Assembly: GCA_029935255.1 (NCBI GenBank)
Contig: JAOZKS010000141.1
Span: forward strand, 1-6,956
Direction of reading: 5' to 3'
Source of the DNA: Pontiella sp.
Lineage (GTDB): Bacteria; Verrucomicrobiota; Kiritimatiellia; Kiritimatiellales; Pontiellaceae
DNA: 6,956 nucleotides
The notes under the pieces are model-generated. The model was not told the DNA's origin and searched no databases. It saw nothing but the letters and a program-made list of their open reading frames with translations. A program made the position numbers and the translations under genes. Numbering within the stretch: the first letter of the stretch is position 1; every line of letters starts with the position of its first letter. This document shows, one piece after another, positions 1-6,469 of this stretch.

Positions 1-1183
1 TGCGCAGGCCATGCTCGGGGTTGCCGACCGGCCAGCGTTCGGGCTTGATGTTGTGTGCATAGAAAAACGCCTTGGTGCGGATGGCGCGCACCGGATAGGT
101 CAGGTCGGTTCCGTCCTCGTTGGAGCGACCGGTGTCGTGCCGCTCCTTGCCCAGCAGGACATGGTCGCGGGAGGGATCGACCTGCCCCGACTTGGGCGAG
201 CGCAGCACATCGAGAAAGCTTTTTCCGGTCATTTGTTCGTGCGGCTTCAACCCGACCACCTCCATGAAGGTGGGGGCCACATCGGGGAAGCTGACAAAGT
301 CGTCGACCTTGCGGCCTGGTTGGATGACGCCTTTCCAATAGGCCACCATCGGAACATGGAACCCTTCTTCATAGAGCTGTCCCTTCACACGCGGGAAGGG
401 CATGCCATGGTCGGAGGTGACAATGATGAGCGTGTTGTCCATCAGCCCCTTTTCTTCCAGGGCTTGGGTGGCGCGGCCAACATGCGTGTCGTACCATTCC
501 ACTTCGTTGGCATAATCGAGCAGGTCGCCGCGAATGGTGTCGTTGTCGGGGTAGAAGGGCGGCACTTCGGCATCGGCCAGTTTGCGATGGGCTTTTTTCC
601 ATGCATCCTTTTCATAGCCGCGGTGCGGTTCGTGGGTGCCTAGCCAGAAACAGAACGGTTGCCCCTCCTTCTTCTCGTCCAGGAAGGCCGCAAAGTTGGC
701 CGCATAATCCTTATTGCTGATGCCCTTGTACGGTACCTTCATTTTAATCCGGCTATAGGCCGGCCCCGCCGGATTGTGCTCGGTGTCGTATGAACCCGGT
801 CCCCATCCTTTTCCGGTGAACCCCACATGGTAGCCGGCTTTCATGAGCAGATGCGGATAGAACTCGAACTCGGCCGGGAAATGCGGGAAGTGGTTGCAGG
901 CTTCCTTGAGTTGCCAACTGTAGCGGCCTGTCACGAGGCACGCCCGTGCCGGAGCACATTTTGGGTTGCAGTTATAGGCGTTGCTAAACACCACGCCCTC
1001 GCGTGCGAGGCGGTCGAAGGAAGGCGTCTTGATATAGGTGCAGCCATAGGCTCCAAAACTTTTCATCGATGCATCGTCCGCGATGCAAAAAAGGATGTTA
1101 GGTCGTTGGGCCCCTTTTGCAAACCCCGTTGCCGCTAGAAGTCCCCCGGCAATCCCAGCCGTCAATACATCACGTCGATTCAT
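1..1183 (-). CDS. Family S1 sulfatase, Tat-exported, C-terminus outside the window (partial)
   Basis: This gene encodes a sulfate-ester or sulfamate hydrolase of the alkaline-phosphatase superfamily, probably acting on sulfated polysaccharide outside the cytoplasm. It starts at ATG 1183, with AAAGGAG seven bases upstream, and stays open for 394 codons to the window edge. The N-terminus has a twin-arginine signal (NRRDVLTAG, residues 2-10) followed by a hydrophobic stretch. Metal-binding Asp-Asp lies at residues 36-37. The formylglycine motif CAPAR, followed by ACLVTGR, places the modified cysteine at C76 and the conserved arginine at R80. TGKGWG (K125), THEPH (H184, H187) and SDHG (D258, H259) match other active-site positions. 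The general look resembles heparan N-sulfatase (SGSH-like) sulfatases of about 450-500 residues, so roughly the last fifth is missing. Substrate cannot be told from this sequence. It lies 45 bases after the propeller/cytochrome gene with no visible terminator between, so the two are probably co-transcribed. Confidence 0.93.
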   Translation of the reverse strand, partial: MNRRDVLTAGIAGGLLAATGFAKGAQRPNILFCIADDASMKSFGAYGCTYIKTPSFDRLAREGVVFSNAYNCNPKCAPARACLVTGRYSWQLKEACNHFPHFPAEFEFYPHLLMKAGYHVGFTGKGWGPGSYDTEHNPAGPAYSRIKMKVPYKGISNKDYAANFAAFLDEKKEGQPFCFWLGTHEPHRGYEKDAWKKAHRKLADAEVPPFYPDNDTIRGDLLDYANEVEWYDTHVGRATQALEEKGLMDNTLIIVTSDHGMPFPRVKGQLYEEGFHVPMVAYWKGVIQPGRKVDDFVSFPDVAPTFMEVVGLKPHEQMTGKSFLDVLRSPKSGQVDPSRDHVLLGKERHDTGRSNEDGTDLTYPVRAIRTKAFFYAHNIKPERWPVGNPEHGLR

Positions 1184-1190
1184 CGGTGTT

Positions 1191-1197
1191 CTCCTTT
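1191..1197 (-). promoter_or_regulatory. Shine-Dalgarno site of the sulfatase gene
   Basis: AAAGGAG reads on the minus strand seven bases before ATG 1183. It fixes the sulfatase start immediately ahead of the twin-arginine signal. Confidence 0.8.
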
Positions 1198-1228
1198 GGT
1201 TGCACATTTACTGATGACAGGATGGATA

Positions 1229-3070
1229 TTACAGCGAAAGAACGTATTCAACAAGGTCGTCCAGTTCCGGTTCCGAGAGTTGGGAGGTGTGTCCGTGGCG
1301 GTTGTTTGGATTGAAGGTTTGGAAAACTTCCTTGAGCGTGGCGGCGCGGCCGTCGTAGAGGTAGGGGGCGGTGCGCCAAACCTCAATCAGGGTTGGCGTG
1401 TCGAATTCGACCCCCAGTTCGCGTTCTGTTCCGGTGCCGACATCGTGTTTTTGCAGATTGGTGTAATATTTCCCGGAATGGCAATGGATGCATCCGGTGG
1501 CCGCTTCGAAAATTACTTTTCCACGTTGCGCGGATTCGCTCAGTTGGCCCTCGACGAGGTGCGGGCTGGGGATGGGTCGGAGGGCTTTGAGGAAGGCATC
1601 GATGGCCAGAGCCTTCTCTTCATTTGGAGCCATAAATTGGATATGGCGGATACCGGCGCGCACGCCGGCTTCGGCATTGGGCCGGATGCCGGTGATCATG
1701 GAGGGCGGGGTGACATGCGAGAACAATAGGCTCTTGGTGCTTTTCGGGTTTCCGATCCCGTCGTTGAGCAGGTCCCAGTTCACGGCATCGGTGCGGACAT
1801 CCGGGTGGCAGGTGGAGCAACTTTGCCATTGCTGGAAGCAGAGCGCGGCATCGTTGAAATACATTTCACCCTTGCGGAGTGTATCCTGTGGTTTGTGCGG
1901 GCCGAGTGGAACGGAGCGGACGTTGTTCTTGATGGCGGGGTCGAGTGCGACCACGCCGATGGAGTCGGAAAAGTATTCGGTGATGTAGGCCCGGTTTTTC
2001 AGAACCACGAGGTTGCGGGGGCCGTTGCCTTTGAGCGGAATGCGGCGGCGGATATCGTATAGGAAACTCAGATTGTTCATCGGGTTGTCAGCCCGGTCTT
2101 CGAACTTTTGGGAGGTATCGTGTTCTGGAAGGGCCGCGAGTTTGTTCATCAGCGCCGCGCGGTCGATGATGCTGATTTCGTGTGTTGCGGAGTGGGCCAC
2201 CAATATATAGGCGTGGTCTGGCGAACAGGCTACGCCCCACGGATTGGCCGCACCCCGGTCGATATCGTCGAGGAGCACGGTGTGCAGGAGTTTCTGGCGG
2301 TGCACATCGATAATGTTCAGCGCGTGGGTATTGATCCAGCCGCGTTCGATCTGCGTGGTTGGCACGAGGAAGCGGGCGAAGATGGAGGGGACATAAAGAT
2401 ATTTCCCGTCCGGCGAGAGGGTGAGTTCCCGCAGGTCGATTGCTCCGTTGGGGAGGGGGATGTTTTTCACAACGGACTGTTTTTCCGTATCGATTACCGT
2501 GATGATGGAGGTTATGTAATCGACGTTGGCGGCGCCGGTCGGAAGATGGTTGGCCACAAAAAGGAAACGCCCGTCGCGCGTCAGGGCCATGGCGACCGGC
2601 TCGCGAACCGTCGGGATGGTTGCAATGGTTTTTCCGGAGGCCAGATCGATGGCGGCCACGTTGTTGTTGAAACGGTTGCAGATGTAGAGGATTTTCTCGT
2701 TGGGGCCGAGCGTCGGGGCCATTGGGGTGTGGCCTGTTTTTAGTTCCTGCAGGATTTCACCCGATTCGGTATCCAGCACATAAACACGCCCGTCGGGTTC
2801 CTCTACGGTGACATACAGTTTTTTCCCTTCATTGGAAATCGCCAGACCGTTGGGGGGCGAGGGGAGCGCGTAGTGTTTTTGAGGCTTCCCTGTCGTTGGG
2901 GAAATCCGGGCAATCCTGTTGGCGGTCTTTTCTCCGACATAGAGCCAGCTTCCCTGGGCATCCGAAAGAATCGGCAAGGGCGATAAATATGGATCTGAAC
3001 CAGCCAGCACCAGACTACTCCATACAGAAAAAATGAAGTATAACGGATAATATTTTATTAACGATTCCAC
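1229..3070 (-). CDS. Exported beta-propeller (YVTN-like) fused to di-heme cytochrome c peroxidase/MauG-like domain
   Basis: This is a predicted periplasmic or surface c-type cytochrome of 613 residues. No ATG suits the start. GTG 3070 is preferred because AGGTGG lies nine bases upstream and because it places a Sec signal peptide at the very N-terminus: a Lys-containing start, hydrophobic YFIFSVWSSLVLA, and probable cleavage after A23. An in-frame TTG at 3139 would add 23 unlikely residues. Residues about 30-390 are beta-propeller repeats of the YVTN/YncE type, with recurrent patterns such as DGKYLYVP, GRFLFVANH and KILYICN. The C-terminal part carries two heme-binding CxxCH motifs, CSTCH (C418, C421, H422) and CIHCH (C527, C530, H531), then TPTLIEVWRTAPYLYDGRAA, typical of the second domain of cytochrome c peroxidase/MauG proteins. 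The family does peroxide reduction or heme-based oxidation; the actual substrate is unknown. It is followed by the sulfatase gene in the same direction. Confidence 0.88.
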   Translation of the reverse strand: MESLIKYYPLYFIFSVWSSLVLAGSDPYLSPLPILSDAQGSWLYVGEKTANRIARISPTTGKPQKHYALPSPPNGLAISNEGKKLYVTVEEPDGRVYVLDTESGEILQELKTGHTPMAPTLGPNEKILYICNRFNNNVAAIDLASGKTIATIPTVREPVAMALTRDGRFLFVANHLPTGAANVDYITSIITVIDTEKQSVVKNIPLPNGAIDLRELTLSPDGKYLYVPSIFARFLVPTTQIERGWINTHALNIIDVHRQKLLHTVLLDDIDRGAANPWGVACSPDHAYILVAHSATHEISIIDRAALMNKLAALPEHDTSQKFEDRADNPMNNLSFLYDIRRRIPLKGNGPRNLVVLKNRAYITEYFSDSIGVVALDPAIKNNVRSVPLGPHKPQDTLRKGEMYFNDAALCFQQWQSCSTCHPDVRTDAVNWDLLNDGIGNPKSTKSLLFSHVTPPSMITGIRPNAEAGVRAGIRHIQFMAPNEEKALAIDAFLKALRPIPSPHLVEGQLSESAQRGKVIFEAATGCIHCHSGKYYTNLQKHDVGTGTERELGVEFDTPTLIEVWRTAPYLYDGRAATLKEVFQTFNPNNRHGHTSQLSEPELDDLVEYVLSL

Positions 3071-3079
3071 GCCCTTGCA

Positions 3080-3085
3080 CCACCT
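3080..3085 (-). promoter_or_regulatory. Shine-Dalgarno-like site deciding the GTG start of the propeller/cytochrome gene
   Basis: AGGTGG on the minus strand lies nine bases before GTG 3070. It is moderate in strength, but it is the best candidate ahead of the signal peptide. Confidence 0.45.
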
Positions 3086-3098
3086 GTTTAGACTCAAA

Positions 3099-3104
3099 TT
3101 TATA
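3099..3104 (-). promoter_or_regulatory. Possible -10 box (TATAAA) for the propeller/cytochrome operon
   Basis: TATAAA reads leftwards at 3104-3099. A transcript starting about seven bases downstream would have a leader of about 20 bases before GTG 3070 and would exclude the upstream TTG 3139. No convincing -35 box is seen at the right distance, so this is a weak call made by eye. Confidence 0.25.
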
Positions 3105-3225
3105 CCGGATTGTTTTTCGAAGAACACTCTAAAGCCCAAGGAGCAGATCTTTTTAACGGGATTGAATTAAAGCATAATTTATATTGCACACAACGCGGTT
3201 TGATGTAGTTTATCGCAAATTCTAC

Positions 3226-3231
3226 GTGGAG
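3226..3231 (+). promoter_or_regulatory. Shine-Dalgarno site deciding the start of the HTH-EIIA gene
   Basis: GTGGAG ends nine bases before ATG 3241. The closer ATG at 3232 directly abuts this site, and an upstream in-frame TTG at 3184 has no comparable site. ATG 3241 is therefore preferred. Confidence 0.6.
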
Positions 3232-3240
3232 ATGTTGTTT

Positions 3241-3891
3241 ATGCACGAAATCATGACAATCGAAGAAGTGGCCGCATATATACGCGTATCCGAGCGTACA
3301 GTGTATGATTGGGCGCAAAAAGGAGAGCTTCCAGGCGGCAAGCTGGGAACGACCTGGCGGTTTAAACGCGATGATATTGAGAAATGGGTGAACGACCAGC
3401 TTTCAACCGCGAGCGGAAAGGGGCCTTCGACCCGCGTGGCGACAACCAGTTTGGTTTTGACCCCGGAACGCGTGATTCTTCTGGATCGTTCTTCAAAGGA
3501 GGAGATTTTGACGAGGTTGGTTGATCTGTTGGCGGAAACCCCGTTTGTGAAGAATCGCGATAAGCTCCTAAAAGGAATTCTTGATCGTGAAAAGCTCATG
3601 AGCACGGGGATTGGATTCGGCATTGGTGTGCCGCATGTCCGTATTGATTCGGTAACCGATCTCGTTATGGCCGTTGCCGTATGCAGGACCCCCGTGGCGG
3701 ATTATACCTCGCTCGACGAAGCGCCGGTGCAAATCGTCTGCATGCTCGCGGCCCGACCCGACCAGCACGCGAAATACATCCGTACGTTGTCGGCCATCAG
3801 CTCTCGCCTGAAAGATGCATCGTGCCGGGAACAAATCATTGCTCTGGACGATCCATCCACCATCTGCAAACTACTTATCGAATCGGAATAG
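3241..3891 (+). CDS. Helix-turn-helix (excisionase-type) protein fused to a PTS EIIA type-2 domain
   Basis: The 216-residue product joins a DNA-binding module to a phosphocarrier domain. Residues about 3-53 match the MerR/excisionase-like helix-turn-helix family, with TIEEVAAYIRVSERTVYDWA and then KLGTTWRFKRDDIEKW. Residues about 73-214 form an EIIA domain of the fructose/mannitol/PtsN type. The phosphorylatable histidine is H132 in GIGVPH, and the second conserved histidine of the family is H176 in DQHAKYI. In such proteins the EIIA domain receives phosphate from HPr or NPr. With no sugar permease nearby, a regulatory role is inferred, possibly phosphorylation-dependent DNA binding or direct contact with the antiporter encoded next. 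The antiporter gene begins five bases after this stop, which suggests coupled translation. HTH-EIIA fusions are a known architecture; the target DNA and partner are unknown. Confidence 0.88.
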   Translation: MHEIMTIEEVAAYIRVSERTVYDWAQKGELPGGKLGTTWRFKRDDIEKWVNDQLSTASGKGPSTRVATTSLVLTPERVILLDRSSKEEILTRLVDLLAETPFVKNRDKLLKGILDREKLMSTGIGFGIGVPHVRIDSVTDLVMAVAVCRTPVADYTSLDEAPVQIVCMLAARPDQHAKYIRTLSAISSRLKDASCREQIIALDDPSTICKLLIESE

Positions 3892-3896
3892 AAATC

Positions 3897-5573
3897 ATGC
3901 ACGAAGGGATACATCTTGGCGTTCTTGCGGTTCTTGGAATCTGTGTGGCAGGCGGAATCATCGGTGCATGGATCTTCCAGAAGTTCAACGTTCCGCAGGT
4001 GGTTGGTTACATTGTGGTGGGCGTGCTGATTGGCGACACGGGCTTCGGCCTGCTGCATCCGCAGGATATAGCCGCGCTGCAACCCTTCAATAATTTTGCG
4101 TTGGGGTTGATTGGTTTTCTGGTGGGCGGCGAACTAAGCGGGAGTATTTTCAAGAAATACGGGAAGCAGTTTACCGCGATTCTGTTGGGGGAGGGCCTGG
4201 CGGCGTTCTCTCTGGTTGGGTTGGCCTCGACCGTGATCGTCTATTGGGTTTGCCACGATTGGGTGACGGCGATTGCCGCGGGCGTGGTGTTTGGCGCGAT
4301 TGCTTCGGCGACCGATCCGGCATCCACCATTGATGTGCTGTGGGAATATCGTTCCGCCGGCGTGCTTACCACCGCCATTGTGGCGATCGTTGCGCTCGAC
4401 GATGCGTTGGCGATGACACTTTACGGACTCGGCACCAGTGTGGCCACGATTCTCACTCAGAGCGGGGGCGACTCCATTGGAACCACGTTGATGCACACGG
4501 GCATCGAACTTGGCGGGGCCATCGTGCTGGGTATCGCGTGTGGATTTGTGCTCGATGCCATGATGCAGTACCTGCCGCAGACCGAAAAACGCCTGGGTAT
4601 GTCGATCGGGGTGTTGCTGGTTTGTATTGGACTCTCGGTGGCCTTCAATATGGATGTCATCCTTTCCACGATGGCGGTGGGTATTGTGCTGATCAACCGC
4701 GCGCCGAATCGCAGTAAAAAGTTGTTCGAGACCGTCCGCTCCTTCTCGACCCCGATCTACATTATTTTCTTTGTGCTGGTGGGTGCGCGCCTTTCGCTCG
4801 GCAACATGCCGGCGTGGATCTGGGCTTTGGTGGTGACCTATGTTCTGATGCGCAGTCTCGGCAAATGGATGGGGGCCTATTGGGGAGGTCGACTTTCCAA
4901 AGCCGAACTCCCCGTTCGGAACTATCTGGGGATGGCCATCTTTGCCCAAGGCGGCGTGGCCGTCGGCCTTTCGATTGTTGCCAGCCACAACCTCCAGCAC
5001 ATTCAGGTGACGGAGGCGATGAGTCTGGGGGATATGATCATCTTCACCGTCACGGCCACCACGCTGTGTGTCCAGCTGATCGGCCCGGCCTTTGCGAAGC
5101 TGGCCATCAAGAAGGCGGGGGAGATCGGCCGCAACGTTACCGAAGAGGACATCACGGCCGAGCTGAAGGTGGTTGATGTGGTCGATACCGATATTGTGCC
5201 GCTCCTCGAGGGAACGCCGCTCAACGAGGTGGTGCAGCATTTTGCTGAGCAGGAGGCCTTTGTTTATCCGGTGGTTTCCTCGGATGGAACCATCATTGGG
5301 GTACTCACCTTTGATATGCTCAAAGAACTTCTCGTCGATCGCGACACGTGGCAATGGCTGGTGGTAGGCGATGTGATGAAGCCGCTGCGCCACCATCTTT
5401 TGTCTACGATGAATCTGGCAGAGGCGCTGGAGGAAATGCGCAACAATCAGGTTGAAGCCCTGCCTGTGGTCGAGAATGAAGAGAGTGGGAAATTGCTGGG
5501 TGTACTCGACCAACGCGCCGCTCTCCGTAGTGTCGGAGCAGAGCTTGTTCGGCGTCAAACGGTAGCGGTTTAG
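3897..5573 (+). CDS. CPA2-type cation/proton antiporter with two C-terminal CBS domains
   Basis: This 558-residue inner-membrane protein should exchange Na+ or K+ for protons. Residues 7-400 hold about 12-13 hydrophobic segments of the Na+/H+ exchanger fold. SATDPAST (T139, D140) matches the unwound helix of this fold, and ALDD (D168, D169) matches the ion-binding acidic pair. Residues about 433-490 and 492-548 form two CBS domains, with GVLTFDML and, after VVGDVMKP, LPVVENEESGKLLGVLD. CBS pairs commonly bind adenine nucleotides and gate transporters. There is no RCK/TrkA-N domain as in KefB/KefC. ATG 3897 is chosen because it lies five bases after the HTH-EIIA stop and places the first membrane segment near the N-terminus. 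A weak GGAA sits eight bases upstream. The same frame is open back to 3681, but that part overlaps the EIIA coding region and is not membrane-like. Ion specificity cannot be read from the sequence. Confidence 0.92.
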   Translation: MHEGIHLGVLAVLGICVAGGIIGAWIFQKFNVPQVVGYIVVGVLIGDTGFGLLHPQDIAALQPFNNFALGLIGFLVGGELSGSIFKKYGKQFTAILLGEGLAAFSLVGLASTVIVYWVCHDWVTAIAAGVVFGAIASATDPASTIDVLWEYRSAGVLTTAIVAIVALDDALAMTLYGLGTSVATILTQSGGDSIGTTLMHTGIELGGAIVLGIACGFVLDAMMQYLPQTEKRLGMSIGVLLVCIGLSVAFNMDVILSTMAVGIVLINRAPNRSKKLFETVRSFSTPIYIIFFVLVGARLSLGNMPAWIWALVVTYVLMRSLGKWMGAYWGGRLSKAELPVRNYLGMAIFAQGGVAVGLSIVASHNLQHIQVTEAMSLGDMIIFTVTATTLCVQLIGPAFAKLAIKKAGEIGRNVTEEDITAELKVVDVVDTDIVPLLEGTPLNEVVQHFAEQEAFVYPVVSSDGTIIGVLTFDMLKELLVDRDTWQWLVVGDVMKPLRHHLLSTMNLAEALEEMRNNQVEALPVVENEESGKLLGVLDQRAALRSVGAELVRRQTVAV

Positions 5574-5575
5574 CG

Positions 5576-5875
5576 ATGAAGCCTCTGCGTCCATTTTCGA
5601 TCATGCTTCTGCTTGTGTTGGGAATGCTCTGCACATGGACTTTTGAAGAGGCTGATGATCGAGCTGCGAATCCTGCGTTGTTTTCCTGTGAGGATGTGCA
5701 GGAATATTTTACGGACGAGCTGGAGGAGGATTCGCGCGAAGTGGTTTCCGGGGGGGTGTCATGCGCCTCCTTCATCGTGGAAGCCGACCCTGCATGCTTT
5801 CTGCGGTTTTGCCGTACGATTGATCCCTCGAATACCGCCCCGTTTTTTGGCTGGCTGATGCCCTTGCGTATTTGA
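5576..5875 (+). CDS. Small exported cysteine-containing protein of unknown function
   Basis: I do not recognise this 99-residue product. Its ATG lies two bases after the antiporter stop, so translation is probably coupled. The N-terminus looks like a Sec signal peptide or a single membrane anchor (KPLRPFSIMLLLVLGML, residues 2-18). The cysteine at 19 is not in a proper lipobox. The rest is acidic (residues about 24-55 are rich in Glu and Asp) and has cysteines at 38, 63, 74 and 79, which could form two disulfides outside the cytoplasm. The end, APFFGWLMPLRI, is hydrophobic. A run of seven G at 5750-5756 lies within the gene. Position suggests an accessory protein of the antiporter, but nothing in the sequence proves a function. 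A competing minus-strand frame covers the same bases and has no supporting context. Confidence 0.55.
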   Translation: MKPLRPFSIMLLLVLGMLCTWTFEEADDRAANPALFSCEDVQEYFTDELEEDSREVVSGGVSCASFIVEADPACFLRFCRTIDPSNTAPFFGWLMPLRI

Positions 5876-5894
5876 TCCGGGAACAATGAACCCC

Positions 5895-5926
5895 TTATCC
5901 AGGGCATGTTTCGCATGCCCTGATAA
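5895..5926 (+). terminator. Strong hairpin after the small-protein gene; possible terminator or processing site
   Basis: Nine perfect pairs (CAGGGCATG with CATGCCCTG) enclose a five-base loop, TTTCG. They are extended by four more pairs (TTAT with ATAA) beyond a single bulged C at 5899. The hairpin starts 20 bases after the small-protein stop, where a terminator would sit. It is followed by TTCTGTG rather than a U-run, so it is not a classic intrinsic terminator. It may instead slow transcription or stabilise the upstream mRNA. The next gene has the same direction and its own good ribosome binding site. Confidence 0.5.
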
Positions 5927-5972
5927 TTCTGTGTGCCCAAAGCGGGCCGTCATTGTTCTATGGATTAAATTT

Positions 5973-5979
5973 GGAAGGG
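5973..5979 (+). promoter_or_regulatory. Shine-Dalgarno site deciding the start of the CBS-pair gene
   Basis: GGAAGGG lies six bases before ATG 5986. It favours this start over the in-frame TTG at 5953, which would place the site inside the coding sequence. Confidence 0.75.
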
Positions 5980-5985
5980 ATATAT

Positions 5986-6453
5986 ATGAAAGCCAATCTG
6001 GAAAAAACCACCGTCAGGGATATTGCCTATCTCATCAACAGCTCCTGCCTTCGTGCAGATTGCGGAACCTCGCTCGAAAAACTTGCAGAGATGCTCTGCA
6101 CGTCCGACCGGTATAAAGTATACCTAATAGATGGCTCGCAACGGCTTTGCGGGGTTATTCAGGCCAAGCAGATCGCCATGGAAGTGCTCAAGCTCTCGAA
6201 GCGCAAAGAAGATGCGGAAGAGATGCTTCCCGCGATCGCCTATGTACTGAACTTCCACCATGCCAGTGATCTGGCTGACGAGGCGGTTACGGTTCAGCCA
6301 AGCTCTACGCTAAGAATGGTATTGGAATTGATGGATCGCAAAAGTATCCGGGAAATCGCGGTGGTTGATGAAGATCAACATCTGATCGGGACGCTGGAAG
6401 CCAAGCACATTCTTTCGCATTACCTGCACGACAAAGCCGAAGCCAGTCTTTAA
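5986..6453 (+). CDS. Stand-alone two-CBS-domain protein
   Basis: This 155-residue, probably cytoplasmic protein consists almost only of a CBS pair. The first unit covers residues about 7-70 (VRDIAYLI, then KVYLIDGSQRLCGVIQAKQI). The second covers residues about 95-148 (DEAVTVQPSSTLRMVLELM, then EIAVVDEDQHLIGTLEAKHI). CBS pairs sense adenine nucleotides or similar ligands and regulate partner proteins. In both units the usual Thr and Asp after the conserved Gly of the ligand-binding loop are replaced (GVIQAKQ and GTLEAKH), so nucleotide binding may be altered or absent. Cysteines at 21, 26, 38 and 55 cluster in the first unit. The gene is 110 bases after the small-protein stop and 16 bases before the next EIIA gene, which suggests it acts with that EIIA protein. 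Partner and ligand are unknown. Confidence 0.8.
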   Translation: MKANLEKTTVRDIAYLINSSCLRADCGTSLEKLAEMLCTSDRYKVYLIDGSQRLCGVIQAKQIAMEVLKLSKRKEDAEEMLPAIAYVLNFHHASDLADEAVTVQPSSTLRMVLELMDRKSIREIAVVDEDQHLIGTLEAKHILSHYLHDKAEASL

Positions 6454-6455
6454 GC

Positions 6456-6464
6456 GGAAGGGGG
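6456..6464 (+). promoter_or_regulatory. Strong Shine-Dalgarno site of the second EIIA gene
   Basis: GGAAGGGGG fills most of the short gap after the CBS-pair stop and ends five bases before ATG 6470. It supports this start and efficient translation from a shared mRNA. Confidence 0.75.
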
Positions 6465-6469
6465 CGAAA

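Larger units (their letters stand above)
3071..3240. promoter_or_regulatory. Divergent intergenic control region
   Basis: These 170 bases separate the start codons of the leftward cytochrome/sulfatase pair and the rightward EIIA/antiporter cluster, and should carry both promoters. The stretch around 3150-3185 is clearly richer in A and T than the genes on either side. Weak rightward promoter-like hexamers can be drawn: TTTAAC at 3152-3157 and TAATTT at 3175-3180, with a 17-base spacer. Each matches only half of the sigma-70 consensus. The first rightward gene encodes a DNA-binding domain and could act here, but no clear operator palindrome is visible. Confidence 0.4.

Noticed and set aside
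11..643. A 210-codon open frame on the plus strand
   Set aside because: It lies opposite the sulfatase coding sequence, whose active-site motifs and signal peptide are unmistakable on the minus strand.
1196..2743. Plus-strand open frames at 1196-1729 and 2108-2743
   Set aside because: Both are antisense to the propeller/cytochrome gene, and neither resembles a known domain.
3071..3139. TTG start at 3139 for the propeller/cytochrome gene
   Set aside because: It would put 23 polar and charged residues before the signal peptide and would lie upstream of the possible -10 box.
3200..3226. Imperfect inverted repeat GTAG ... CTAC in the leader of the HTH-EIIA gene as an operator
   Set aside because: Only four to five pairs match and the inner part does not pair, which is easily due to chance.
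3184..3240. TTG start at 3184 for the HTH-EIIA gene
   Set aside because: The GTGGAG site before ATG 3241 and the usual start of the helix-turn-helix domain there make the longer form unlikely.
3681..3896. A 72-residue N-terminal extension of the antiporter
   Set aside because: It would overlap the EIIA coding sequence in another frame and gives an Arg/Pro/His-rich, non-membrane sequence. ATG 3897 right after the EIIA stop fits far better.
4134..5594. A 486-codon open frame on the minus strand opposite the antiporter gene
   Set aside because: It is a shadow of the antiporter coding sequence. The product is rich in His, Arg and Gln, with no recognisable domain, while the opposite strand shows a clear transporter with CBS domains.
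5404..5940. A 178-codon open frame on the minus strand over the antiporter end and the small-protein gene
   Set aside because: It overlaps the conserved CBS coding region and has a low-complexity, Ser-rich product without recognisable features.
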